64,000 nt of DNA from Sphingomonas montanisoli (GTDB lineage: Bacteria > Pseudomonadota > Alphaproteobacteria > Sphingomonadales > Sphingomonadaceae). Below the pieces are notes generated by a model that worked only from the letters and a program-made list of their open reading frames with translations, was not told where the DNA came from and did no database searches. The stretch spans positions 1 through 64,000 of the forward strand of contig NZ_VTOU01000003.1 in assembly GCF_008274695.1 (NCBI RefSeq), given 5' to 3'. Positions within the stretch are counted from its first letter, which is position 1, and every line of letters begins with the position of its first letter. This document shows positions 50,407 through 58,953 of this stretch, piece after piece. The translations under genes and the position numbers were made by a program.

Positions 50407-50687
50407 CGCAACATGTCGCCCAGGTGCCGACCACCAACGGCAGCCGTTACCTCCAGCAGCTGTGCAAGCATTGGAGCCACAAGATGCCGGTCGAGTTCGA
50501 CGCGCAGGCGGGGAAGATCACCTTCCCCAACGGTACGATCGCGACGCTGGCGAATGCGGCCGAGACGCTGGACGTAACGATCGACGTCCCCGAGGGGGTG
50601 GATGCCGCGCAGATGCAGAAGGTGGTGGCCGATCATCTCGACCGCTTCGCCTTCCGCGAGGCACCGCTGACGTTCGCTTGGAACTAG
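50403..50687 (+). CDS. DUF2218 protein
   Basis: 94 residues. NGSRYLQQLCKHWSHKMPVEFDAQAGKI is the DUF2218 signature. These small proteins often accompany PadR/siderophore-linked loci; a role in iron or siderophore metabolism is known only by association. Confidence 0.85.
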   Translation: MTQHVAQVPTTNGSRYLQQLCKHWSHKMPVEFDAQAGKITFPNGTIATLANAAETLDVTIDVPEGVDAAQMQKVVADHLDRFAFREAPLTFAWN

Positions 50688-51832
50688 CCGGTGGGGCGCC
50701 GCCCGTAGGTGCCCCATCGCCACAACCATTCCATCGGGCCGTAGCGGAACCGGGTGAACCAGAATGTCGCGAACAATGCCTCGGCGACGAGAATCAAAGC
50801 CGCGACGCCCCATTCGCCCCAGCCGTTGAGCCGGCCCCATAGCCCCAGCCCGAAGCCCGAGAAGATGACCGCCGCGAGTGCGGACTGGCCGAGATAGAGC
50901 GTCAGTGCCATCCGGCCCATCCGCGCGAGCGGCGCGAAGGCGTTTCGGGCATGCGGCCACAGGGTCAGCACCAGCCCGGCGTGACCCAAGGTCATCCCGA
51001 GCCGTGCAACCTGATCGACCATCGCGGTCCACCCGGTCGGGTTCCCGTCATTGCCGAAGATCGCGATCGCCTGCGCGATGCGAAGCGGGAGCCCGATCGC
51101 ATAGCCGGCGATCAGCATGCGCGGCCGCGCGCCCTCCATCCAGTCGCCGCGCCATAGCGCCATGCCGACGAGCATGAACCCCGCCGATTCCGCAATCCAC
51201 AGGATCGACGCGATATCGAGCGTCCATTTCGCGGTGACGTGGCTGAGATAGGCGAGATTGTCGGCATAGCTGCCGTGCCGCGCCGCCGCCTCGGTCGCCA
51301 GCGTCTCGGGCGAATAGAGGAACTGATCGGCGGGCATCAGACCGATCTCGATCGTCATCAATACCGACATCAGCCCGATCGCGACCAACCCCGCGACCAG
51401 CAGGCGGTGGGGCGATCGATCGCGAAAGGCCAGCACCGCGATCCCCGCGATCGCATAGGTCGTCAGGATGTCGCCCGGCCACAGCAGCACCGTCCCATTC
51501 GCGACGCCGAACAGGAACAGCATGGCCAGCCGGCGCAGATACAGGCCGTCGCTTTTCCCTGATCCTTCGAAGAACAGCAGCAGCCCGATCCCGAACAGCA
51601 TCGAGAACAGCCCGCGCATCGTGCCGAACACGAAGAGCTGCGCGATCGTCCAAACCTGCCAGTCGGGATCGGCGAGGCTGGGCGCGGCCATCGGCCGCTC
51701 CATCCCCACCGGCCCCGCCATCAACGGAATGTTGATCAGCAGAATGCCGCACAAGGCGATCCCGCGCAGCGCGTCGATCGCCTCGATACGCTGTGCGGGC
51801 GCGGTGGGGGCTGCTTCGGACAGGGCGATCAG
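50684..51832 (-). CDS. DUF418 membrane protein, probable CTG start
   Basis: About 382 residues with multiple membrane helices (INIPLMAG, FVFGTMRGLFSMLFGIGLLLF, FMLVGMALW, etc.). The conserved start segment IEAIDALRGIALCGILLIN extends upstream of TTG 51754, and no ATG, GTG or TTG lies further up in frame. CTG 51832 overlaps the upstream stop (CTGA) and gives a normal N-terminus, ending a coupled pair with the peptidase gene. Poorly known function. Confidence 0.75.
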   Translation of the reverse strand: MIALSEAAPTAPAQRIEAIDALRGIALCGILLINIPLMAGPVGMERPMAAPSLADPDWQVWTIAQLFVFGTMRGLFSMLFGIGLLLFFEGSGKSDGLYLRRLAMLFLFGVANGTVLLWPGDILTTYAIAGIAVLAFRDRSPHRLLVAGLVAIGLMSVLMTIEIGLMPADQFLYSPETLATEAAARHGSYADNLAYLSHVTAKWTLDIASILWIAESAGFMLVGMALWRGDWMEGARPRMLIAGYAIGLPLRIAQAIAIFGNDGNPTGWTAMVDQVARLGMTLGHAGLVLTLWPHARNAFAPLARMGRMALTLYLGQSALAAVIFSGFGLGLWGRLNGWGEWGVAALILVAEALFATFWFTRFRYGPMEWLWRWGTYGRRPTG

Positions 51833-53889
51833 TCCGCGATCTGGGTCAGGACGAAGGCGAAGGCCTCGGCATCCTCACGCAGGCTGTCGAACCGGCCCGA
51901 TTTGCCGCCATGGCCCGCGCCCATGTTGATCTTGAGCAGCAGCAGGTTCGCGTCGGTCTTCGCATAACGCAAAGCCGCCGCCCATTTGGCCGGCTCCCAA
52001 TAGGTGACGCGCGGATCGTTGAGGCCACCGGTGATCAGCATCGGCGGATAATCCTGCGCCGCGACATTGTCGTAAGGGCTGTAGCTGCGGATCAGATCGA
52101 AGGCGGCCGGATCGGTGATCGGATTGCCCCATTCGGGCCATTCGCCAGGCGTCAGCGGCAGGCTTTCGTCCTGCATCGTGTTGAGCACGTCGACGAACGG
52201 CACGTCGGCCACCACCGCGCCCCACAGATCGGGATCGGTGTTGGCAACCACGCCCATCAGCTCGCCGCCCGCCGATCCGCCGTTGATCGCGATATTGCCC
52301 GCACTGGCGAAGCCCGCGTCGATCAGCCCGCGCGCAGCATCGGAGAAATCGCGGAAGGTGTTCCAGCGGTGGGTCGCCTTGCCCTTCAGATACCAGTCAT
52401 ATCCCAGATCGTCGCCACCACGGATATGCGCGATCGCATAAGCCCAGCCGCGATCGACGAGGCTCAACCGGATCGTCGAGAAGCCCGGCGGGATCGCATG
52501 GCCGTATGCGCCGTAGGCGTAGAGAAACAGCTTGCCGCTGCCGTCCTTCGGAAAGCCTTTGCGGTAAAGGACCGACACCGGAACCCTCGCGCCATCCCGC
52601 GCCGTGATCGTCAGCCGCTCGGTCGCGTAGAGCGAGGGATCATAGCCCGAGGGCAGCTCCTGCACCTTGAGCGTGGTCAGCGCGCGGGCGGCAGGATCAT
52701 AATCGAATACGGTCTGCGGCGTGACCATCGAGGCATAGCCGATCCGATAGGCGACCGGATCATATTCGGGGTTCGAGCCGAGCGAGGCGGTATAGCTCGC
52801 CTCGGGGAAGGCGATGCGATGCTCGGTGCCGTCGTAGGATCGCAGCCGGATCTGATCGAGCCCGTCGACCCGCTCGGTGATCGCGAGGTGGCCCGCAAAG
52901 CTGCTGATCCCGCGCAGATAGACCTGATCCGAACCGGGGATGACCGTCTCCCACACGCCCGGCGTCGCCGGATCGGCGACCGCGACGCGGAAATTGACGT
53001 GATCGTCGTTGGTCAGAATCCACAGTTTGCCGTGCGCGCCGTCGACCGAATATTCGCGCTTCTCCTTGCGGGGCGAAACGAGGATCGGCGCGGCGGCGGG
53101 ATCACTCGCGGGGACGAGGCGGATTTCGCTCGTCTGGTGATCGTGCGTGTTGAGCGTGATCCACTGCCGATCCTGCGTCAGCCCGATGCCGACGTTGAAG
53201 CCGATATCGTCGGTCTCCTCATAGAGCGTGGTGTCGGTCGCGGGATCACTGTCCAGGATGTGCAGGCGGGCGCGATAGGTGCGCCAGTTGTCGTTGACCT
53301 CGGTATAGGCGAGGCTCTTCGAATCCGAACTCCATGCCGTCGCGCCGTTCGTCACCGCGCTGACCGTCTCGACATCCTCGCCGGTCGCGAGATCGCGGAT
53401 CTTCAGGACGAAACGTTCGGACCCGTTGCTGTCGCTCGACCAGGCCATCAGCCGCCCGTCGGGGCTGACATCGAGCACCTGGAGCCGGAAATAATCGTGG
53501 CCCTCGGCCTCAGCGGGTTCGTCGAGGATCACCTCGTCCGCGCCGCCGCTTGCCGGCTTGCGATACCAGACCCGATATTGCCCGCCCGGCCGGAACGCCC
53601 ACCAATAGAGGAAGTCGCCATCCTTCTGGGGGACGCTGGCGTCATCCTCCTTGATGCGCCCTTTCATCTCGGCGAACAGGGTTTCGACCAGCCCCTCGTG
53701 CGGCTTCATCGCCGCGTCGAAATAGGCGTTCTCTTCGGTGAGATAGGCGAGCACGTCCGGCTCATCGATCACCGGATATTTCTGATCCTTCAGCCAGAAA
53801 TAGGGATCTTCGACAGTCTGGCCGTGCCGCTCATAGCGGTGCGGGCGGCGTTCGGCGGCGGGAGGATTGGAGAGTTCGGGATTTGTCAT
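51829..53889 (-). CDS. Oligopeptidase B-type prolyl oligopeptidase (S9)
   Basis: 686 residues from ATG 53889 (53898 possible). N-terminal HGQTVEDPYFWLKD, beta-propeller, and the C-terminal hydrolase domain with AHIRGGDDLGYDWY and the nucleophile motif INGGSAGGELMG; GAGHGGKSGR holds the catalytic His. Cleaves peptides after basic or prolyl residues in the cytoplasm or periplasm. Its stop overlaps the DUF418 start. Confidence 0.92.
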   Translation of the reverse strand: MTNPELSNPPAAERRPHRYERHGQTVEDPYFWLKDQKYPVIDEPDVLAYLTEENAYFDAAMKPHEGLVETLFAEMKGRIKEDDASVPQKDGDFLYWWAFRPGGQYRVWYRKPASGGADEVILDEPAEAEGHDYFRLQVLDVSPDGRLMAWSSDSNGSERFVLKIRDLATGEDVETVSAVTNGATAWSSDSKSLAYTEVNDNWRTYRARLHILDSDPATDTTLYEETDDIGFNVGIGLTQDRQWITLNTHDHQTSEIRLVPASDPAAAPILVSPRKEKREYSVDGAHGKLWILTNDDHVNFRVAVADPATPGVWETVIPGSDQVYLRGISSFAGHLAITERVDGLDQIRLRSYDGTEHRIAFPEASYTASLGSNPEYDPVAYRIGYASMVTPQTVFDYDPAARALTTLKVQELPSGYDPSLYATERLTITARDGARVPVSVLYRKGFPKDGSGKLFLYAYGAYGHAIPPGFSTIRLSLVDRGWAYAIAHIRGGDDLGYDWYLKGKATHRWNTFRDFSDAARGLIDAGFASAGNIAINGGSAGGELMGVVANTDPDLWGAVVADVPFVDVLNTMQDESLPLTPGEWPEWGNPITDPAAFDLIRSYSPYDNVAAQDYPPMLITGGLNDPRVTYWEPAKWAAALRYAKTDANLLLLKINMGAGHGGKSGRFDSLREDAEAFAFVLTQIAD

Positions 53890-53909
53890 CCTAACCATCT
53901 AACCACGCT

Positions 53910-53998
53910 CCCTCGTCATTGCGAGCGTAGCGAAGCAATCCATTCCGCAGTTCGGAGTGGATTGCCGCGTCGCCTGCGGCTCCTCGCAATGACGAGGG
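53910..53998. repeat. 89-bp palindromic repeat
   Basis: Outer arms CCCTCGTCATTGCGAG and CTCGCAATGACGAGGG, with inner CAATCCA/TGGATTG pairs. It is in the divergent gap between the S9 peptidase and aminopeptidase P genes. Form matches dispersed alphaproteobacterial palindromic elements. Confidence 0.7.
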
Positions 53999-54059
53999 AG
54001 GGTGACGATGGGAGGGCGCAAGACTATCTTGGGCACAACACCATTTCGAAAGCCACACA

Positions 54060-55844
54060 ATGTCCGCCTATGAAGACCGCCTGAAAGCCCTGCGCGAGGA
54101 ACTGGCGCGGCGCCGGCTCGACGGGTTCGTCGTGCCGCTGACCGACGAGCATATGAGCGAATATGTCGGCGCCTATGCGCAGCGACTCGCATGGCTGACG
54201 GGGTTTCAGGGGTCGGCGGGGTCGGCCGTGGTGCTGCCCGCCGAGGCCGCGATCTTCATCGACGGGCGCTATACGCTGCAGGTGCGCGATCAGGTCGACG
54301 GCAAGCACTGGTCCTACCAATCGGTGCCGCAGACGAGCACGGCCGAATGGCTCGAGAAGAACGCCCCTGACGGCGGACGGATCGGCTATGATCCGTGGCT
54401 GCACACCAAGGGCTGGGTCGAGGCCGCGAAGAAGGCGCTTGCGAGCAAGGGCGCCGAGTTGGTCGCGGTGGATACCAACCCGATCGACTCCGTGTGGCCC
54501 GACAAGCCCGCGCCATCCGACGCGCGGCTGGTCGTTCAACCCGACGAACTGACCGGCCAGGCATCGGCGGCCAAGCGCGCCGAAATCGCCGACTGGCTGG
54601 AGAGCAAGAAGGCCAACAGCGCGGTGCTGTCCGCGCTCGATTCGATCGCCTGGACCTTCAATGTGCGCGGCACCGATGTCGAACGCACCCCGGTCGCGCT
54701 GGCCTATGCGCTGGTCCATGCCGATGCGACCGCCGACCTCTATGTGGCATCGGACAAGATCGACGACGTGGTTCGCCAGCATCTCGGCAACGGCGTGCGC
54801 GTGCATGATCGCACCGCGTTCGAACCCGCGCTGCGCGCGCTGGCGGGCAAGACCGTCGCGGTCGATCCCGAACGCGCGGTCGCGGCGATCTTCGAATCGC
54901 TGTCCAAGGGCGGCGCGACCCTGATCGAGACGCGCGATCCCGCGGTGCTGCCCAAGGCGATCAAGAATGCCGTCGAAGTGGCGGGCCACAAGTCCGCGCA
55001 GGCGCGCGACGGCGCGGCCCTCAGCCGCTTCCTCCACTGGTTGTCGGTGGAAGCGCCCAAAGGCGAACTCGACGAACTGACCGCGCAAACGAAACTCCGC
55101 GCCTTCCGCGACGAAACCGGTCTGCTGCGCGATCTGAGCTTCGACACCATATCGGGCGCGGGCCCCAATGGCGCGGTCGTCCATTATCGCGCCAGCGAGG
55201 AAACCAACCGCCCGCTCGAACGCGGCAGCCTCTATCTGGTGGATTCTGGCGGCCAATATCAGGACGGCACCACCGACGTGACCCGCACCGTCGCGATCGG
55301 CGAGCCGACCGCGGAGATGCGCGATCGTTATACCCGCGTGCTGAAAGGCCATATCGCGATCGCGAGCGCCATCTTCCCCAAGGGCACGCGCGGCGGGCAG
55401 CTCGATATCCTCGCGCGCCAATATCTGTGGGCCGCCGGCCTCGATTATGCGCACGGCACCGGGCACGGCGTCGGCAGCTATCTGTCGGTGCATGAGGGAC
55501 CGCAGCGTATCGCCACCTTCGGCGGGGGCGACGAGCCGCTCCAGATCGGCATGATCCTTTCGAACGAGCCGGGTTACTACAAGACGGGCGAGTACGGCAT
55601 CCGCATCGAGAATCTGATTCTCACCGTGCCCGTCGCAATCGATGGCGCCGAGAAGGAAATGTACGGCTTCGAGACACTCACGCTCGCCCCCTATGAGCGC
55701 GCGTTGATCGATATTTCGATGCTGACGGCTGACGAGCTTGCGTGGATTAACGCCTATCATGCAAGGGTTTCCGCCGAAATCGGCAGCCAGCTGGAGGGCG
55801 ATGCAAAAGCGTGGATCGAGGCGGCGACGGCCGAACTGAATTAA
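54060..55844 (+). CDS. Xaa-Pro aminopeptidase (aminopeptidase P, M24B)
   Basis: 594 residues. Three-domain aminopeptidase P: N-terminal creatinase-like lobes and a C-terminal pita-bread domain with metal ligands in DSGGQY, GTTDVTRT, GTGHGVGSYLSVHE, NEPGYY and RIENLIL. Removes N-terminal residues before proline. Confidence 0.95.
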   Translation: MSAYEDRLKALREELARRRLDGFVVPLTDEHMSEYVGAYAQRLAWLTGFQGSAGSAVVLPAEAAIFIDGRYTLQVRDQVDGKHWSYQSVPQTSTAEWLEKNAPDGGRIGYDPWLHTKGWVEAAKKALASKGAELVAVDTNPIDSVWPDKPAPSDARLVVQPDELTGQASAAKRAEIADWLESKKANSAVLSALDSIAWTFNVRGTDVERTPVALAYALVHADATADLYVASDKIDDVVRQHLGNGVRVHDRTAFEPALRALAGKTVAVDPERAVAAIFESLSKGGATLIETRDPAVLPKAIKNAVEVAGHKSAQARDGAALSRFLHWLSVEAPKGELDELTAQTKLRAFRDETGLLRDLSFDTISGAGPNGAVVHYRASEETNRPLERGSLYLVDSGGQYQDGTTDVTRTVAIGEPTAEMRDRYTRVLKGHIAIASAIFPKGTRGGQLDILARQYLWAAGLDYAHGTGHGVGSYLSVHEGPQRIATFGGGDEPLQIGMILSNEPGYYKTGEYGIRIENLILTVPVAIDGAEKEMYGFETLTLAPYERALIDISMLTADELAWINAYHARVSAEIGSQLEGDAKAWIEAATAELN

Positions 55845-56009
55845 CCTTAGTTAACGCCTCACCGCGCCGCGGGCACGCTTCACAGAAGCGACGCCCAGTG
55901 TTAAATAATCCGACAGCGAAGGGGCCGGCTCCACGGGGGACATTGGCGGCCTGCCCCTGCGTTTGCGCCTGCCGGCAGAACCGGTTGGCGGATCAGGGCA
56001 TAGGGTCGG

Positions 56010-56555
56010 ATGCGTTTGCTTGGCTGGCGCCGGATTATCGTTTGCGTAAGCGCGGCGCCCCTCATCTGGGGGGCGCTGGGTGGCGCTGCGCCGTTGTGGA
56101 CCGTCGCCGACGTCGATCAACGCCTGCTTGCCGTCCACAATGCCGAACGCGCCCGACTGGGCATCCCGCCGCTCGTCTGGAACGACAAGCTCGCCGCGCG
56201 GGCTGCGCAATGGGCCGACGAACTGACCGAGATGGACGGGCTCGAACATGCCGACGACGCCGATTATGACGACGGCAGCTCGGTCGAGGGCGAAAATCTG
56301 TGGCGCGGGACCAAAGGCTTCTACACGCCCGAACAGATGGTCGGGCTCTGGATCGACGAGCGCAAGATCTTCGTCAACGGCCCCTTCCCCAAGAACGCCA
56401 CCAACGGCCGCTGGCGCGACGTGGGCCATTATACCCAGCTCGTCTGGCGATCGACGACCCAGATCGGCTGTGCCATCGCGGCCAGCAAGGAGGACGAGAT
56501 CCTGGTCTGCCGCTATGTCGAAGGCGGCAATGTCATCGGCGAGAAGCCCTACTGA
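56010..56555 (+). CDS. CAP-domain (SCP/PR-1) secreted protein
   Basis: 181 residues with a signal peptide (RRIIVCVSAAPLIWGALGGAAPLW). CAP motifs: LAVHNAERARLGIPPLVW, GENLW, VGHYTQLVWRST and GCAIAASKEDEILVCRY. Extracellular; role unknown. Bases 55845-56009 hold no supported gene. Confidence 0.92.
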   Translation: MRLLGWRRIIVCVSAAPLIWGALGGAAPLWTVADVDQRLLAVHNAERARLGIPPLVWNDKLAARAAQWADELTEMDGLEHADDADYDDGSSVEGENLWRGTKGFYTPEQMVGLWIDERKIFVNGPFPKNATNGRWRDVGHYTQLVWRSTTQIGCAIAASKEDEILVCRYVEGGNVIGEKPY

Positions 56556-56701
56556 GCCTCGGGTTCGTCGGCGCCTGCAGCCGCCTTCGCATCATCCTGC
56601 ACAGCACGCGCCTGCGCCTTGCGCCGCTTCAGATTTTCGCGAAGCTGCCGAGCGAGCCGTTCGGCGCGATCTTCGGGGGTGGAACGGGCGGATCCGGACA
56701 T
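56549..56701 (-). CDS. Small sphingomonad protein
   Basis: 50 residues from ATG 56701. Basic helix (DRAERLARQLRENLKRRKAQARA) with a conserved look in sphingomonads. Convergent with the CAP gene and just upstream of the tRNA. No function known. Confidence 0.65.
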   Translation of the reverse strand: MSGSARSTPEDRAERLARQLRENLKRRKAQARAVQDDAKAAAGADEPEAQ

Positions 56702-56822
56702 GACGATGCGATGCCATCGTCCGCGATATGCCGCAACCGCCTTGACGGACGCCCCACCATTCGCCATAGCCCCGCCACCCCGAGCGGCTACCCGCCGCAC
56801 GGCGCCGCAATTTGCTGGCGAT

Positions 56823-56897
<75 letters not shown>

Positions 56898-57148
56898 GCA
56901 TCCCGTGAAAACTCAATGACTTAACCACCCCTTCGGGGGAACGCGGACTATTACGCGCAGCTCCCAGGAGCAAACGTAATAACCGCGTAATTCCCGTGAG
57001 GTGTAGTGGTTTCGGCGCAATATACGCGATTGTCTCAGGGGAAGGCTTTCCCCTGCCGCCGCGCCAAAGTCGCGACGGACCCCTTCTGCGGGCGGCTCCG
57101 CCCCCGCAACGCCCCGATAGAGAGTGAGAGGAAAACCGGAATTTCCGT

Positions 57149-57200
57149 GACGGGTAAGGGCTGAGAGAGAGGCTCTCGGCGCCCGTCGTGGAGATTTCCC
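57149..57200 (+). promoter_or_regulatory. Structured 5' leader, copy 1
   Basis: GACGGG (57149-57154) pairs with CCCGTC (57182-57187), with an inner GAGAG/CTCTC stem, then TGGAGA before ATG 57201. Nearly the same sequence precedes the ParB-like gene. Confidence 0.6.
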
Positions 57201-58397
57201 ATGGCGACTATCCTCACTCAATCCGACACGTCCCGACCGGTCTCGGCTGGCTACAAGGTCGATATTTCTCGCGGTCAACGCATCGGCCGCGCTTCGTCCG
57301 AGTGGTTCTCGCGTCCCGACGACGAGCGGTTCCTGTCGCTCTCGTCGCTCCATGCCGCAGTGAAGACACGGGCGGATCGCGCTACGGCTCGCACTGTCGA
57401 AACTCGCGACGTCCAGGTTGAGGCCAGCCGGGACGATGCGGAGCGGCTGGCTCTTCTCATGCCCGGTCGCGACGAGCCGGTCGTGCCGACCCACTGGTCG
57501 TTCGGCCAGCTCTGCAGCCTCGTCGGTGCCCCCTCGGGCTACCTCCGGCAGCTTCCGGCACCGCTCGCCGCGATCAACATGCAGCACGGGCTGCTGTCCC
57601 ATCGAGCCGAGCTCATGAAGATGCTCGAGACCGATGATGGCCGGATCGAACTGCGTGCCGTCACCGGTCCGGACTATGGCCGCATCTGGGATCATGAGCT
57701 GGTCGCGGCGGTGATGAAGATCGCGGGCGACGGCACCGGCGACACGCGTTGGAAGGTGCCCGGCCTGCTTGACTGGTCGACCATGACCCACAATCCGTTC
57801 GTCGAGGTGACCAAGGATACGACCACGCTCTACGCGAGCGATCGCGACGTCTTCCTCTTCCTGGTCGACGATGCGCATCCGATCGAAGCGGGCCGTCTCC
57901 CGAATGGCGATCCCGATCTCTTCTTCCGGGGCTTCTACGCCTGGAACAGCGAGGTAGGCTCGAAGACTCTCGGCATCGCCTCCTTCTATCTTCGAGCGGT
58001 CTGCATGAACCGCAACATCTGGGGTGCGGAAGGCTTCGAGGAGATCAGCATCCGCCACAGCAAGTTCGCCGCCAATCGCTTCGCGCATGAGGCGGCGCCG
58101 GCGCTGGAGAATTTCGCGACGTCGTCGCCAGCGTCGTTCATGGCTGGGATCAAGGCTGCGCGAGAGCGTATCGTCGCCCGGAGTGATGACGACAGGCAGG
58201 ATTTCCTGCGCAAGCGTGGCTTCTCGAAAGGCGACACCGACCGGATCATCGCGACGGTGCTCGACGAAGAGGGCCACCCTCCCGCCTCTATCTTCGATTT
58301 CGTCCAGGGCATCACGGCGATCGCGCGCGACAAGCCCCATCAGGACACCCGCCTCGAGTTCGAAGGCAAGGCTGCGAAGCTTCTCGCCAGGGCCTGA
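57201..58397 (+). CDS. DUF932 protein (plasmid/ICE type)
   Basis: 398 residues. THWSFGQLCSLVGAPSGYLRQLPAPLAAINMQHGL and RNIWGAEGFEEISIRHSKFA are DUF932 features. DUF932 proteins are common on ICEs and plasmids; YfjQ-like, biological role unresolved. SD is TGGAGA nine bases before ATG. Confidence 0.9.
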   Translation: MATILTQSDTSRPVSAGYKVDISRGQRIGRASSEWFSRPDDERFLSLSSLHAAVKTRADRATARTVETRDVQVEASRDDAERLALLMPGRDEPVVPTHWSFGQLCSLVGAPSGYLRQLPAPLAAINMQHGLLSHRAELMKMLETDDGRIELRAVTGPDYGRIWDHELVAAVMKIAGDGTGDTRWKVPGLLDWSTMTHNPFVEVTKDTTTLYASDRDVFLFLVDDAHPIEAGRLPNGDPDLFFRGFYAWNSEVGSKTLGIASFYLRAVCMNRNIWGAEGFEEISIRHSKFAANRFAHEAAPALENFATSSPASFMAGIKAARERIVARSDDDRQDFLRKRGFSKGDTDRIIATVLDEEGHPPASIFDFVQGITAIARDKPHQDTRLEFEGKAAKLLARA

Positions 58398-58429
58398 CAC
58401 CCATCCTGCTAAAGGAAAGGAGCGATCCG

Positions 58430-58774
58430 ATGATCGTCCTGACGCCGACTGCCCGCTTCGCGTTGCGGGCAAATCATATCAACCGCCGGGCCGCCGCCGA
58501 ACGCAGGCAATTCGAGCCCGACCCGACCCCCGTGATCAAATTCTTCAACCCACTCGGGGCGCAGACCTGGCTCGCCACCGAGCTCGCCGACGACGACGAT
58601 GCCGTCTGGGGACTCGCTGACCTTGGCTTTGGGTGCCCGGAGGTTGGCCCCTGGTCGTTGAGCGAGCTCTCCTCGATCCGGCTGCCGTTCGGCATGAGCA
58701 TCGAGATCGACCAGAACTTCTCATCCGGCGTGCCGATTTCAGTCTGGGCGGCATGGTCCCGCCGGACCGGATGA
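58430..58774 (+). CDS. DUF2958 protein
   Basis: 114 residues. Pattern PVIKFFNPLGAQTWLATEL and ADLGFGCPEVGPWSLSELSSI matches DUF2958. It accompanies DUF932 on mobile elements. Function unknown. C-terminus normal for the family. Confidence 0.85.
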   Translation: MIVLTPTARFALRANHINRRAAAERRQFEPDPTPVIKFFNPLGAQTWLATELADDDDAVWGLADLGFGCPEVGPWSLSELSSIRLPFGMSIEIDQNFSSGVPISVWAAWSRRTG

Positions 58775-58899
58775 TCCTCTGGACCGAGGCGCTGTTCCGG
58801 CGGTCGCCCCCAACCGGCCTGCCTCCCGATCACTGACCCATATTCGGGCTCTGGCGCGGCTCTCACCCTCTTAGAGGGAGAGGGCTGCGCCGGCTCCAT

Positions 58900-58953
58900 G
58901 ACGGGTTGAGGGTCGAGAGAGAGTCTCCCGGCCGCCCGTCATGGAGAAGACCC
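58900..58953 (+). promoter_or_regulatory. Structured 5' leader, copy 2
   Basis: GACGGG (58900-58905) pairs with CCCGTC (58935-58940), inner GAGAGAGAG/CTC region, then ATGGAGA before ATG 58954. Stem and SD placement match copy 1, which implies selection on RNA structure. Confidence 0.6.

Noticed and set aside
51793-54084. 763-residue plus-strand open frame
   Set aside because: Antisense to the whole S9 peptidase gene, which has clear family motifs.
54024-55760. 578-residue minus-strand open frame
   Set aside because: Antisense to the aminopeptidase P gene.
58735-58836. Possible frameshift at the end of the DUF2958 gene
   Set aside because: The annotated C-terminus fits the family; the other-frame extension has no clear match.
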